From Seminavis robusta (lineage: Eukaryota; Bacillariophyta; Bacillariophyceae; Naviculales; Naviculaceae), in the NCBI GenBank assembly GCA_903772945.1, contig CAICTM010000216.1:26067-90066 (forward strand): a DNA stretch of 64,000 bases, read 5' to 3'. Positions 30,671-40,662 of the stretch are shown here, in pieces. The notes below the pieces were generated by a model. That model was not told where the DNA came from and searched no databases. It saw only the letters and a program-made list of their open reading frames with translations. Position 1 is the stretch's first letter, and each line of letters starts with the position of its first letter. A program made the position numbers and the translations under genes.

Positions 30671-31138
30671 ATGACAGCCTCACAAAACCAAAGCTTCCAA
30701 GCATCGAACGGCGAGACAATGAGAATGATTGGCTTGACCAAACCCAACGAGTCCACCCTGACTGTGTATCGGCTGTTGGGTCGTTTCTGTGGCATTGCAG
30801 TGTTGGGTTGTTGGATGTGGTGGCTGTTGGGACGAAAGGATGTCATCCTTCTCGTTTGGGCCTTCACCGCGGTGTGCTCTATTTGCTCTCTCATGTTGTT
30901 CTTGATGTTTGTCGCTGGAGCTTTGGAAGACATTTTGTTGCTGACATGGGTTCATCCTGACAAGGCGGTGGACTGGGTCGTTGTCGGTCGATATGCCCAA
31001 GAGACGCCATTGGGTGTCTTGTCGAGTTGGATGGGAACCATTTTGCACCGAGGGCGCGACTGGTGCCACAAAATGGAGGGAGAGTACTTCTACACCGAGG
31101 ACGAATTCATCCACGAGGCAATGGACATTGACAACTAG
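30671..31138 (+). CDS. small membrane protein of unknown function
   Basis: This is a single-exon gene of 155 residues. I chose the ATG at 30671 (AGCCAATGAC) because the frame upstream starts only with a TTG. Two hydrophobic segments are visible: FCGIAVLGCWMWWLLG and VILLVWAFTAVCSICSLMLF followed by LMFVAGALEDILLL. They give two or three membrane helices between a polar N-terminus and an acidic C-terminus (EGEYFYTEDEFIHEAMDIDN). I do not recognise the family. It may be a stramenopile or diatom orphan. Confidence 0.6.
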   Translation: MTASQNQSFQASNGETMRMIGLTKPNESTLTVYRLLGRFCGIAVLGCWMWWLLGRKDVILLVWAFTAVCSICSLMLFLMFVAGALEDILLLTWVHPDKAVDWVVVGRYAQETPLGVLSSWMGTILHRGRDWCHKMEGEYFYTEDEFIHEAMDIDN

Positions 31139-31989
31139 TTAGAGCTACCAGTTGCTAGTGCTACCAGTTGCCGGAGACGGGAGGAGTCGAGGGCAAGAAC
31201 AGATCTCGTTTGTCGACAAATCAGATTGAGAAGACTCGGTCCCGCGGAGGTTGAGATACAAAAAGTCGATGGTGAACATCGAAAGGCTACAGCATCGGCA
31301 GCCTTGGCTTCAAGCCGATAGAGAATGGAAATAAACCTACTGTAGTCCGAAGAAATCTCCTGGATATTGCACTCGTCTCAGCTGGAGCTACGTCGGTCTC
31401 GACCCAGATCCCGCAATCGTGCCCTTGCTCTTTACTACGGTACCGTAGCGTAGTGCGCAAGAGGCTCTCCAAGTGCAACGAGTGCGGCTCCTTTGAACGA
31501 ACTTTTGAAAGAATGACAACGCTGTACACGCACGAGAATGTATGTTTGGACAAGAAGACGGTCTACGTCTCTCTCCATGCTCTAGGGAGGATTGCGCACG
31601 GGCTCTTCCACAAGACAACCCGTGGCTTCTACGGTACTCGAGTCTCAATCAACAGCACAAGATTCACCTTCCGGTCAAGCAACATTTCAGTTCTTCTAGC
31701 TAGTGACCGGAGTTCATTTGATATCTTTTGGTAGAGCACTCTGGTGTGCGCAGAGCCAGGATCCCAAGTCTTGTACTCGTAAATGACAGTGGAAAGTGCT
31801 ACGATATAGCTAGACCAGCAGTCTTCCCTTTCCACACTATTTTGTCCAGTATTCAAGTTCGTTTTGTACGCTACGGCATCTATGCTTGGTGTATACATCA
31901 CGAGTTGGTTGCAGTTTGCTATTGCTGATTGCTGCCAATTTATTCTGGTCCTTCTCCTAATCTTCTTCTCTCTCTTTTGTCGCAGGTAA
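31139..31989. other. intergenic between convergent genes
   Basis: Several short frames on both strands lack family signal or a sensible start. I see no gene. Confidence 0.4.
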
Positions 31990-32646
31990 CTACTTTTTCT
32001 TGAGAATCACGACAGTCATCGCCACATTGTCATCGGTTTCCGCGAGTTTCCGAATGCTGTGAACGACCAATCCATGTTCTCGTGCACACTGCAGATGCAG
32101 TTCGGTATTGCTGTCTTCCCCCAAACTACCATCCTTGCCAATGGCCAGGGTCCCATCAGGTTTCAAAATGCGATGAATTTCCTTGAGACTCTTTCCCAGA
32201 TCATGGACGTGATCCAGAACATCCAATGCCATGACGACATTGGCAGAATTGTCGGCCAACGGCAACCCTTCCGCTCCTGCCAGACGCCATTGAAAGCGGG
32301 TGAAATCAAAGGTCGGGCACATGGATTGGGTCTGTTCACGCGCAATTTCCAACATGCGGGCCGTCGGATCCACGCCCATGAGTGTAACTTTGGAAGTTTG
32401 CAATTCCTCCGCAATATGCCGCAGCGCCGTGCCGGTACCACACCCGATGTCGACCACCATGGAGTGACATGACGAGAGAAATCCTTGTTCGATCAAGTAA
32501 TCCACCGCCACACGGTTCGTCGCGGAATCTCCGAAATTGGCGGCATACCAATCGGCGGTCTCGGCAGTCCAGACTGGGGCCTCGCCAGTCTCCGACACAG
32601 TGTTAATGGTGCTATTGTCGGTTGTTGTAGCGTTGTCAATGTCCAT
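31990..32646 (-). CDS. class I SAM-dependent methyltransferase
   Basis: This single-exon gene encodes 218 residues, starting at ATG 32646. The Rossmann-type methyltransferase core is clear. Motif I is VVDIGCGTGTALRHIAEEL (residues about 64-82), the acidic residue after strand 2 is in LMGVDPTARMLEIA, motif II/III reads NVVMALDVLDHV, and motif IV/V reads EIHRILKPDGTLAIG. The best fit is the Methyltransf_11/25 group, the small-molecule type. The substrate is unknown and the N-terminal 30 residues are low-complexity (Thr/Asn/Ser). No targeting signal is obvious. Confidence 0.85.
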   Translation of the reverse strand: MDIDNATTTDNSTINTVSETGEAPVWTAETADWYAANFGDSATNRVAVDYLIEQGFLSSCHSMVVDIGCGTGTALRHIAEELQTSKVTLMGVDPTARMLEIAREQTQSMCPTFDFTRFQWRLAGAEGLPLADNSANVVMALDVLDHVHDLGKSLKEIHRILKPDGTLAIGKDGSLGEDSNTELHLQCAREHGLVVHSIRKLAETDDNVAMTVVILKKK

Positions 32647-33940
32647 GGTGGCTTGTTGCTTTCTTTAGAAGATCGGGTTACCAGATCTATCTTTGTGGAA
32701 GCGCGGACTGAACAGCTCTGGATCTGTGTTTGAGAGTGGACACCAGACGTAGAGGGTTTCGTCAAAATGAACTCACAGCTTAGAGGGATTATCGGGGAGA
32801 CACCACCACTAGAACACACAGGAACAACCGCGAAACGACAAAGGTGTTTTTGCCTTTAATTAAATAAGTGGCACGTGGTTCCCAAAAATGCTGCTTGATT
32901 TAAACAAAAATCTTCCTCTCAGGGTTCGAGTGCTTGCTAGGGTTAAGGCTAACTGCCAAAGCGGAAGAGAAATTGCAAATCTCCTCCCTCTTTGATAAGA
33001 TCACGGTGACAATTATTGGTGGCTAGCTGAAGCTACTAGTATCTCATGAGCTGGGCACAAGCAATGGCAAGGCTGAACCGGACATTGACATAGCGGTGCG
33101 ACACTGAATACTGGCTTGTATGGCTGAGACCGATTTTGACAACGAGGATCGATGCTTCGCCAGCTTCTCAGGTTGCAGAGATGAGCAAGTCAAAAAAGGG
33201 AGCAACGTGGCTGGTCGTTTTTGACCGGACACCTAGCTAGTGGTTTCAGACGCATCTTGTGGTGTCTATCTTGACCTTGACAGGATGCAACGTAAGAAGA
33301 AAGCAATCCGGCATCTTCCCGTGTAGTTTCTGATCTCAGGACTGACGATCCATCCTGAGGTTTGCATTGTGATACTTGCCAGTTCCATGTGCCATCTATT
33401 CGGTAGTATCGATTGACAAGGTCAAAGAAAGCCATGAACCTTGAAAGGGTCGGGACTACAGTATGTAGGGCATGAAAGCCCACAAGGTCACGGAATGGGA
33501 GGGGGTCCTGAAATAGGTGCAACAAGTGCGGTGGTACCGTATTGACCCGAACTGCACCCGGAGTGACAGTCCAAGCAACCGGGCAGGGAAGATCGTACTA
33601 GTAGTTGTCATTTCCACAGCATAATTTATCATCGCAGTGTCTTTGATGGAGTGGCATTTCCGCCTGCTTGGAATAACTCGACTGGGTACCTAGCTTGTAT
33701 CTATCTTAGGACTGAGTGAGAACAACCATCGTCATTGGTAGCAACGGCTCGCACGATCGATAGAAAGGTACCTAGTAGTCGCGTTACTTACCGGTAACCG
33801 GTACTGGTGCAAGGACCCGTACACATCACAAAACATCGCGCAAAACTCTACTAGTAGATCTGCGTGTCCCATGTCTGGTATCATAGAACACAAACAACGG
33901 CTTGACAGCAAGCTAATAGAAGTCAGTAAAAGCATACACC
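32647..33940. other. intergenic, divergent promoter region
   Basis: No gene is supported over about 1.3 kb. Short frames on both strands have no recognisable family. TACCGGTAACCGGTAC-type palindromes occur near 33790. Confidence 0.4.
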
Positions 33941-35020
33941 ATGGCTGATATTGCTCCCTTTGTAGCCGCCACCCTCCGAGACAAGGTGGTGGCGGAAATG
34001 GAACAAGAGATTCAATCGCTACGCCGTCAATTAGGTTTCAGTCGACGCATTGAAATCCTATCCGTCTCCTCGTCCATGGAAGAGAGTACCAGCAGCATCG
34101 GTCTGGATATTTCTCAACGGTATTCCGGTATCAGAAATGGCGGTGCCAGTGCCGTGGTTCTGGCGCAAGGACAAATCGAACAAGGGAGCTACGATAACGG
34201 TGGTAGTTGGATGCGTGTGGAGTTATCGGGGCCCACAACAGCTACCCAAGAGGAAGAAGAAAAGGCATTGAACCTGGAGGAGGACGATTGCAACCACGGA
34301 AATTCCACTGGCATTCCCTTGAGTGAACTCTGCAATCTCCGCATTTGCGTGGGAGGACTCCACCAGGGTCAACTCTCGTCCATTAGTGATTTCAGACCCG
34401 ATTTTGATGCTACCCTGGGCAACTCGGAACATTCCAAGGGTGTCTTGTTGACGGCCCAAAGCAAGCAACTGGCGGTCCAAGTTGTCGTCCATGGATGGCC
34501 CGTTCAAGATTGGGGCGAAATTGCCATGGCCAATACGCACAGCCAAGATGCCTTGGATTATTTGGCCTTGACGTTGCCCTCAAGGTATCCGCATGCCACG
34601 GTATCCTTTCCGGCCGCCTACCTGTTTACCGATGTCAACAAGGGCGCCATTCGCAATCTACCCCGCAACGTACGGGCCAAACTCGAACAGGGATTGGAAG
34701 AATCGCAATCGCAGTTCTTGTTCCTCAAATTGGTCACCAATCGATTGCGGTTTGTGCTGGATGATGACAATGAAAATCCGGATGCCTTGGTCCCACAAGT
34801 TCGTCGTGTCATGGATGCCTTGGCCATGTTGGATATCCACAATCTGCAAGACTTGGATCAGGGACAGAACAAGCAGACCATGGAGTATCTTATCCAAATG
34901 CACAAGATTTCTCTCGATTGTGGACAACAGCAGGGAACCTTTGAGGCATGTATCAATGGATTGCTGTTGCAGAAACAGCGCAAGCTAGAACAACAACGAC
35001 AGCGGGGATTGGCGAAATAA
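33941..35020 (+). CDS. conserved-looking protein of unknown function, coiled-coil N-terminus
   Basis: This single-exon gene of 359 residues starts at ACCATGG. Residues 1-33 form a short coiled coil (DKVVAEMEQEIQSLRRQLGF). A mixed alpha/beta central part follows, including ELCNLRICVGGLHQGQLSS and LAVQVVVHGWPVQDWG. A helical C-terminal half then has regular heptads (EQGLEESQSQFLFLKLVTNR) and a basic tail. Composition and codon use look like the neighbouring genes. I do not recognise a domain. No signal peptide, transmembrane segment or catalytic motif is visible, so it is probably a soluble cytosolic or nuclear protein. Confidence 0.65.
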   Translation: MADIAPFVAATLRDKVVAEMEQEIQSLRRQLGFSRRIEILSVSSSMEESTSSIGLDISQRYSGIRNGGASAVVLAQGQIEQGSYDNGGSWMRVELSGPTTATQEEEEKALNLEEDDCNHGNSTGIPLSELCNLRICVGGLHQGQLSSISDFRPDFDATLGNSEHSKGVLLTAQSKQLAVQVVVHGWPVQDWGEIAMANTHSQDALDYLALTLPSRYPHATVSFPAAYLFTDVNKGAIRNLPRNVRAKLEQGLEESQSQFLFLKLVTNRLRFVLDDDNENPDALVPQVRRVMDALAMLDIHNLQDLDQGQNKQTMEYLIQMHKISLDCGQQQGTFEACINGLLLQKQRKLEQQRQRGLAK

Positions 35021-35263
35021 ATTGGAGCAGAGACCTGACCTGCCAACCTTGGCGACACGCACTGCAGCACCATGGCTTGCCCTATCGACAATCTACAAAA
35101 CCAAACCTGTTGGACTTGAGAGCCATCTCGTACTATAGAAGAGCACTCAGAGCTCGCCTTGATGCAAGGACCTGGAGGAACCGTTCATGGCGATCCTACA
35201 AGCAGATCCCTGCTGTATCTTTTGACATCAGTTTTAATTCTATAGAGTTCATTCGTTAGAAGT

Positions 35264-36784
35264 TCAATGGGTAGGGCATTTTTGCGGATTTTTGTGGTAG
35301 TTGTTGCGGAGGAATTGAAACAGGAGCGGGACATAACAAAAGTCCCATAATGCCATCGTATTAGGATAAACGATATCTCTGGCGAGGCGGTCATAGATCT
35401 TGTCTTCTTCAGCTGAAGCAAACTTTTCTTGATAGCTCTTGTAGATCTCAAGGACACGATCGGTCGTCATCACCTCTCCTTTGGGACGAATCGTCTTCAA
35501 CTGCCTTTGAAGTGCCTGCATGAAATACTTCAAACCGCCACGAAACTCGTCCTGATTCTCCTCTTTAGACGTTCCTGTTGCGTCTCGGTATTGAAGCGCC
35601 ATGATGACTCTGCACGCATCCTCTGCTTCAATTTTATCAATGGCTCTTCCAGTCGAATACTCCACGTCCTTCCCGTTGCTGTCTGCAGATGCATACTGGC
35701 TTTCACCATTCTCTATGTCTTGAATCACCTTGTAAACCTTGGCCATAGATGGGCCAGTTGGGGAGGAAGCGGCATGCCCTTGAAATGAATCAATGTCAAT
35801 AGAGTTGATCAGGGAAGGGATGAGATCGAAATCGAGGCAAGGGTTTGGTGCAATGTTGGATGATAGCCCAATAGCTCCGGCCTCGATGGTCTTGGTGACA
35901 AATCTGACATTTTCAACAAGTTGTTCATGTCTAATCTTGAGCGCCTTGCAAGCTGCATTGTGCCCCTCACACCAGCTCTTGCGTTGGCATTCTGGGCCAC
36001 AGTACCTTGCAACATCACAGCCACTGCATTTGAAGACATTCTTGTCGTCAATGTCACATTCCCAGCAACGGAGGTGGTCACTATCATGGCCATGTTCAAG
36101 ACCTATGCAAGCAAACAGAGCATGGGCAAACTCTTTCAAGAACGGCTCTCGAGCTGGGCCGCGTCTCATCTGGTTGGCGAATGCTTCTTTTATGCGGATG
36201 TGCTCGTCCCATATTGAACCGAAACGATCCAAGGTTGTCTTGTAAGCTTGTGAATGGTGACCAGGACCATGACCTGTCACCCCCACAATCACTTCCGTCC
36301 AATTCTCGACCAAACGATCGTGCTCTTGTTGGAAGGCGGCAAGTTGAACTTCGTATCCGGTGGAAACATTATCTTCCACGGGGGGGTCGAAATGTCCCAT
36401 GTTACTCTTCACCCATTCGCCCAGACCTGCTTCATCGAGTGGACTTTTAACGCAACGGAAGGACGTTTTCAGAGCTTGCGCGAGCTTCACAATCTCAATG
36501 ATCAAACGATGGTCTTGTTCCTCGTTTGCTGCATTGAACGTTCCAAATGCCATCTTTGCAAGTACACCAGCAAAAATGGAGCAGAGCTCTTCGACGCATC
36601 CGTCATACGTTCGCAGCAACCTTTCCTTCCCAATTCTCTCTGTTGCAAGGTCGACAACTACTGTGCGCCAGTATACGCTGCCTTGCTTGATGCCCCGGAT
36701 CGTTTCATCCGACAACACCTTGTATAGGTTGTTGGCCTTTAGCCTTTTGGGCTTCTTATTGCTGGAGCGGTGCTTCGCTTGCAT
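35264..36784 (-). CDS. MYND zinc-finger protein (full-length copy)
   Basis: This single-exon gene of 506 residues starts at an ATG at 36784, chosen because the paralogue at 47 kb begins at the same point. The N-terminal 240 residues are helical, with KANNLYKVLSDETIRGI near the start. A MYND finger occupies about residues 240-281: CWECDIDDKNVFKCSGC, then DVARYCGPECQRKSWCEGH and a final Cys. All eight zinc ligands are present. The C-terminal 220 residues contain AEDACRVIMALQYRDA and have no recognised domain. MYND fingers bind proline-rich peptides and often scaffold transcription or chromatin factors. No SET domain is present, so this is not a SMYD methyltransferase. Confidence 0.75.
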   Translation of the reverse strand: MQAKHRSSNKKPKRLKANNLYKVLSDETIRGIKQGSVYWRTVVVDLATERIGKERLLRTYDGCVEELCSIFAGVLAKMAFGTFNAANEEQDHRLIIEIVKLAQALKTSFRCVKSPLDEAGLGEWVKSNMGHFDPPVEDNVSTGYEVQLAAFQQEHDRLVENWTEVIVGVTGHGPGHHSQAYKTTLDRFGSIWDEHIRIKEAFANQMRRGPAREPFLKEFAHALFACIGLEHGHDSDHLRCWECDIDDKNVFKCSGCDVARYCGPECQRKSWCEGHNAACKALKIRHEQLVENVRFVTKTIEAGAIGLSSNIAPNPCLDFDLIPSLINSIDIDSFQGHAASSPTGPSMAKVYKVIQDIENGESQYASADSNGKDVEYSTGRAIDKIEAEDACRVIMALQYRDATGTSKEENQDEFRGGLKYFMQALQRQLKTIRPKGEVMTTDRVLEIYKSYQEKFASAEEDKIYDRLARDIVYPNTMALWDFCYVPLLFQFLRNNYHKNPQKCPTH

Positions 36785-37206
36785 CTTAACTTTACAGAAA
36801 GTGAGTTCATGCTTCGCGAGACGTATTGTGCTGGTGCCAACGTGCAACACGCTACCGGTACCTGGTATGTACCTGTACCGGTACGGTACAAAGAAACGAA
36901 GCAGTCTCAGTCATAAACGGAACGGAATTGAGGAGCATAGAAGTGATTGCCTTGATGGGCCATTCAAACATAGAACGCATTCGAGGAAGTGGCTCAACGC
37001 ATAAGCAACAATTTCTTTGATATTGGTGGAACGAATGGAGACGACTATTTAGCCCGTTACGTTGAGAGTTATTTGTCTTTTAGGTCACGGGAACGAAAAG
37101 CAAATTGCAAAGCTCGAAGAAAACCCCCGATGATGTGACACATGACTAGGTACTGTACTCGTAGTTTCCAGCAGATGGATGAATCCTTGCTATTCGTGTG
37201 CTTGGT
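36785..37206. other. intergenic
   Basis: The promoter side of the MYND gene, with repeated ACCGGTACC and GTACCGGTAC palindromes at about 36853-36890, and the 3' flank of the NDK gene. No gene is seen. Confidence 0.4.
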
Positions 37207-38273
37207 TTACTCGTAGACCCAAGAGTCCACAGCCTTGTTCCAGTCCTTTGCAATCGAATCAAATGGATGACAAACGGAGAAAACCACATCAAACGTAAGC
37301 CATGTGCAAAGAAAGGGGCTGATCAAAGCAATCGCATTGGTACTAGCTACGGTAGTACTTACATTGACTCCCTCGGGGAACCACATCTTGAGCTCGTGCG
37401 CAGCACTCTCGGGAGAATCGGATCCATGGCAAATGTTCCTCCCCAAATCAATGGAGTAATCACCCCGAATAGATCCAGGCTTGGAAGCAAGGGGTTGAGT
37501 TTCTCCCAACATTTGCCTTCCTTGCTTGATGCTGTTGCAGCGTGTGTGATGATTGTTGGGTAGATAATAGGGCAGGTTGTTGAGAGAGAGAAAATATGTC
37601 AGTTTGACCATGCATGTAATCCACAACATCAATTTCCCATCGTTTCTATTTTCATTCATCCACTCACACATCCTTTCCTTCAATGCACAAGCACACAATG
37701 GGTCCCGAACTAAAGAACTTGACGAGACCCGGGAAGAAGGGCTTTTTGCTGAGATCGGCGTAGTGAGCTGCCGCCATTTCCTCGGTGGGCCAGATCATTT
37801 TCAAACCGACAATTTTGTATCCACGCTTTTCAAATCGAGCGATAATGTCCCCAATCAATCCTCGTTGGACGCCATCGGGTTTGACCGCCAAGAAGGTGCG
37901 TTCCTGGTTGGTACCTGCCTTGCCCCAGACCGGTAGAGCCTCGCACTGAACACTTGTTTGACTGGCGGCAGCAACTGCAGCCACAGTGGCGGCCCCAGCG
38001 GCGAGCCAAGCTGTATTGGTTTTGGCCACGGCAGGAGCAATGGTCTAGTAGGCAAAGAAGAGAGCGAAAAGAAATGGGGAGTCAGCGACAGCTGTTGTGT
38101 GAGATTACAAAGTGAACCGTACTTCTACACAAATCTGAATCGAATGATTCCATCGGCAAAGGTGGAGCCACCTGCTATCCTCTCAGATATCGTACCGAGA
38201 GAGAACGAGCTGCCGAAACAGAGAGACGGGAGCGCGCAATGTTGGCGAATCTGGAGGAACCGCGGGCAAACAT
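37207..38273 (-). CDS. NDK: nucleoside diphosphate kinase, mitochondrial-type leader
   Basis: The four-exon model is 38273-38196, 38044-37668, 37531-37363 and 37245-37207 (introns 151, 136 and 117 bp), giving 220 residues. Exon 1 is a textbook mitochondrial presequence, rich in Arg and Ser with no acidic residues ([18 protein letters not shown]). It is followed by an Ala-rich hydrophobic stretch (residues about 37-53). The kinase core starts near residue 74 with [14 protein letters not shown] (Lys81 equivalent of the family Lys12). It carries [17 protein letters not shown] and the phosphorylated active-site His187 in [10 protein letters not shown], and ends in DSWVYE. It transfers the gamma phosphate between nucleoside triphosphates and diphosphates. 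The leader suggests the mitochondrion, perhaps the intermembrane space because of the hydrophobic sorting-like stretch. Confidence 0.92.
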
Positions 38274-38607
38274 CTTTGATCAGGGGATGGATGAAGACGA
38301 GGCGATGTCTGCAGACTGATTGAAACAATGAGGTGGATGAGACGGCCGTTGATGTGCCTCGGCACTGCAAAAGAGGAGCGAGAAAGATCCAAAAGATACT
38401 ACGAAAGGGTTAGAGCTAAACGCGAGATAACGGTCAAATCTCACTGGTTTCTCTTCGCCCCTCCAATCCCGTCACTACTGTACCAGTGGTTGCACTCACG
38501 CAACCAGTCATCGACAACTCGCCACTTCCACACTTCCACATTCCAGAGGCGTTGTCGCCATCGAACATCCCGCCCAGTATCGGACTCTTATTGTTGATCC
38601 TCCACAG
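38274..38607. other. divergent promoter region, NDK / zinc-ribbon gene
   Basis: A spacer of about 330 bp between divergent starts. Nothing else is recognised. Confidence 0.35.
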
Positions 38608-38886
38608 ATGTTTCCCTGCCTGCGAAGAGTAGAAAATGACAACAAGGATGACACCATTGAAGAGGTGAACCAAGGAATTGTGGCAGAGCCACACTTGCCA
38701 AGAAGGTACAAGGGTCGAGGAGGGAAATGGGCCTGCAAAAATTGTGTGACCATTGTGGAATTGCCCACAGGAAGCTATGCATGGGTCTGTGAAGGGTGTG
38801 GGAAGAAGAATTATACACATCCCAGCAAGGAATGTCCACTGGAAAAAGCCAGGAGGTTTGTTGTGGGATCCCACAACTCAGTATGA
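38608..38886 (+). CDS. small zinc-ribbon protein, copy A
   Basis: This 92-residue frame starts at ATG 38608, directly after CCACAG. That could also be a splice acceptor, so an upstream exon is possible. After an acidic stretch (EVNQGIVAEPHLP) comes a basic patch YKGRGGKWAC and a CX2C-X14-CX2C ribbon (Cys43, 46, 61, 64), then KKNYTHPSKECPLEKARRF. The same arrangement recurs 1.2 kb downstream. I do not recognise a named family. The layout suggests a nucleic-acid or protein-binding zinc ribbon. Confidence 0.6.
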   Translation: MFPCLRRVENDNKDDTIEEVNQGIVAEPHLPRRYKGRGGKWACKNCVTIVELPTGSYAWVCEGCGKKNYTHPSKECPLEKARRFVVGSHNSV

Positions 38887-39850
38887 ATTGAATGATCAAT
38901 CGAATCAATCGCCAATGTTGATTGGTGAAGGAATCTACCAACAAGTCAAGTTTCTTTCTTCATCGAAAATCACACAATCTCTGAATATAATAGTATCATT
39001 AGCTAGCACACTTATTTATAGACCTAAAAAGCTACGTAGCTAGAAGGAAAGTCAAGCGATGAGGGACACCAGCCAGCCAGTTATTTGTGTTCCATTCCAA
39101 GGGGACTCTGGGATTTTGATGGCGGGTCTTGGGCGTACTAAAAGATTTGCAAAAGGACTTTGAGGTAGCCAAAATATAGTAGTATCGCGGCAGACTCTTA
39201 CCACTGTGTATGGAGAGCGAAGTTGAGTGAAACTGCTTTTGTTTGCCCATCTTTGCATCCCGTACGAGAGGAAAAGAAGCAGCAGATAGCAGCTCCTGGA
39301 AGAATGAGTGAACAAGTAATGTTTTGGGAGCAGAGAATACCTACTTGGTGATCACCGGCGGCCGAGATGGAAGATTGATGGCGAGGCAAAGGAGCCGAAA
39401 CCTGAGTACATGCATCATATCTCCAGACCAGACGCTCCTTTGTCCTTTGTGCTCCCAGAGCCATCAGCCTGGTCCCAAGGATTACTTCATTTACAGGTCT
39501 TCCCTTTTAGAAGCTTGGCCAAAGTTGGCTTTCTTATGTAATATAAGTACCACTGTCCACCGTGCCGCTACCCTAAACCGATAACCCCCACAAACATTGG
39601 CGCGGAGAGGGTTGACCCCCTCACACGCCACGGCCAGCGTACAACCTTTTCAAGACTTCCAAAGGGTCAGGGCTAACGAACCAGTACACCATTAAGGTTC
39701 GCGGTTTCTTCAGACAGACATGATGAACAACGACGAAGCAGGACAACGAGCACCCCAACAGCGGCCATCAAACAAAAAGCAACCCCTTCCGAACGGCGGC
39801 TTCATCTACACCATCTGAGCTTGCTGCTGTTCCTCTTCCGAGTCTACCAG
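38887..39850. other. intergenic between the two zinc-ribbon copies
   Basis: Only short frames without family signal are seen on either strand. The stretch probably holds the promoter of copy B. Confidence 0.4.
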
Positions 39851-40153
39851 ATGTATCACGTATTGGCTCCCTTTGTGCTGCCCGAGAAGAAAGTAGAAGA
39901 GGACGACGACGACGACACAATGTCCAACGAAGACGAGGTGAACCAAGGAGTCGTTGAAGAGCCACGCTTGCCCAAGACCTACAGGGGCAGAGGGGGCAAG
40001 TGGGCCTGTGAGAATTGCATGAAAGTTACTGAATTGCCCAAGGGAAGCTTTACATGGGACTGTGAAGGCTGTGAGAAGAAAAATTTTACCCATCCCCTCA
40101 ACGAGTGTCCGCTGGAAAAAGCCAGGAGGTATTTTGTGCGGTCCAAGCGCTAG
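39851..40153 (+). CDS. small zinc-ribbon protein, copy B
   Basis: The frame encodes about 100 residues from the ATG at 39851; a later ATG at 39920 is the other possible start. It is a paralogue of copy A. The sequences align from the acidic run (KKVEEDDDDD) through EVNQGVVEEPRLPKTYRGRG, KWACENC, WDCEGC, KKNFTHPLNECPLEKARR. The four ribbon cysteines and their spacing (CX2C-X14-CX2C) are conserved, which supports both copies being real proteins under constraint. The function is unknown. Confidence 0.65.
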   Translation: MYHVLAPFVLPEKKVEEDDDDDTMSNEDEVNQGVVEEPRLPKTYRGRGGKWACENCMKVTELPKGSFTWDCEGCEKKNFTHPLNECPLEKARRYFVRSKR

Positions 40154-40662
40154 AGCTAGCTAGTACCGGGTACTATGTTGAATTCTTAGTTTGGATGAAA
40201 GCAAGAGCCACACAGCCAACTCTTGGTTGGCGGAAGAAACAATCAGCAAAGCGTTGCCATGATTCCTCTTTTTAATTCGAAGAAGAACACAATAATCCAC
40301 ACGAGAATGTATCGAATCAGGACCCTTATTAGAAGGATTCAATAGAAAGGAGCACTGCATCATTCAATCCGATTTTAAACGAATGGTGGCTCCATATGAC
40401 TTTTGGAATTACTCTTTGGCTGCGTGGTTACAGCCCAGCGCCATCAGCTATGTAGTTTGCCAGTCATGATGTATAAGTTGCTCTCAGGTTAGTCCTCAGA
40501 AATCTAAATAGTAGATCTTTTAGAGGAATTGCACTAAAGACCGATAACAACAGCTATCAACTAGAAACAGGTTACTTTGTGTACCGGTATGTACATTGAC
40601 CAACTTTATGTTTATAATCTACAGGTAACTGAATGTAAAAACACAATCCGGGTAGCTCCTCT
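40154..40662. other. intergenic between convergent genes
   Basis: No coding frame is supported. It holds the 3' regions of copy B and of the next minus-strand gene. Confidence 0.4.

Noticed and set aside
31453-31734. Plus-strand frame with a CNEC...H-like pattern suggesting a zinc finger
   Set aside because: Spacing does not fit C2H2 or ribbon patterns and the frame starts without an ATG in context.
31139-31989. Possible second tRNA or other structured RNA in gene-free spacers
   Set aside because: No T-loop GGTTCGAATCC-type sequence or cloverleaf was found outside 15233-15312.
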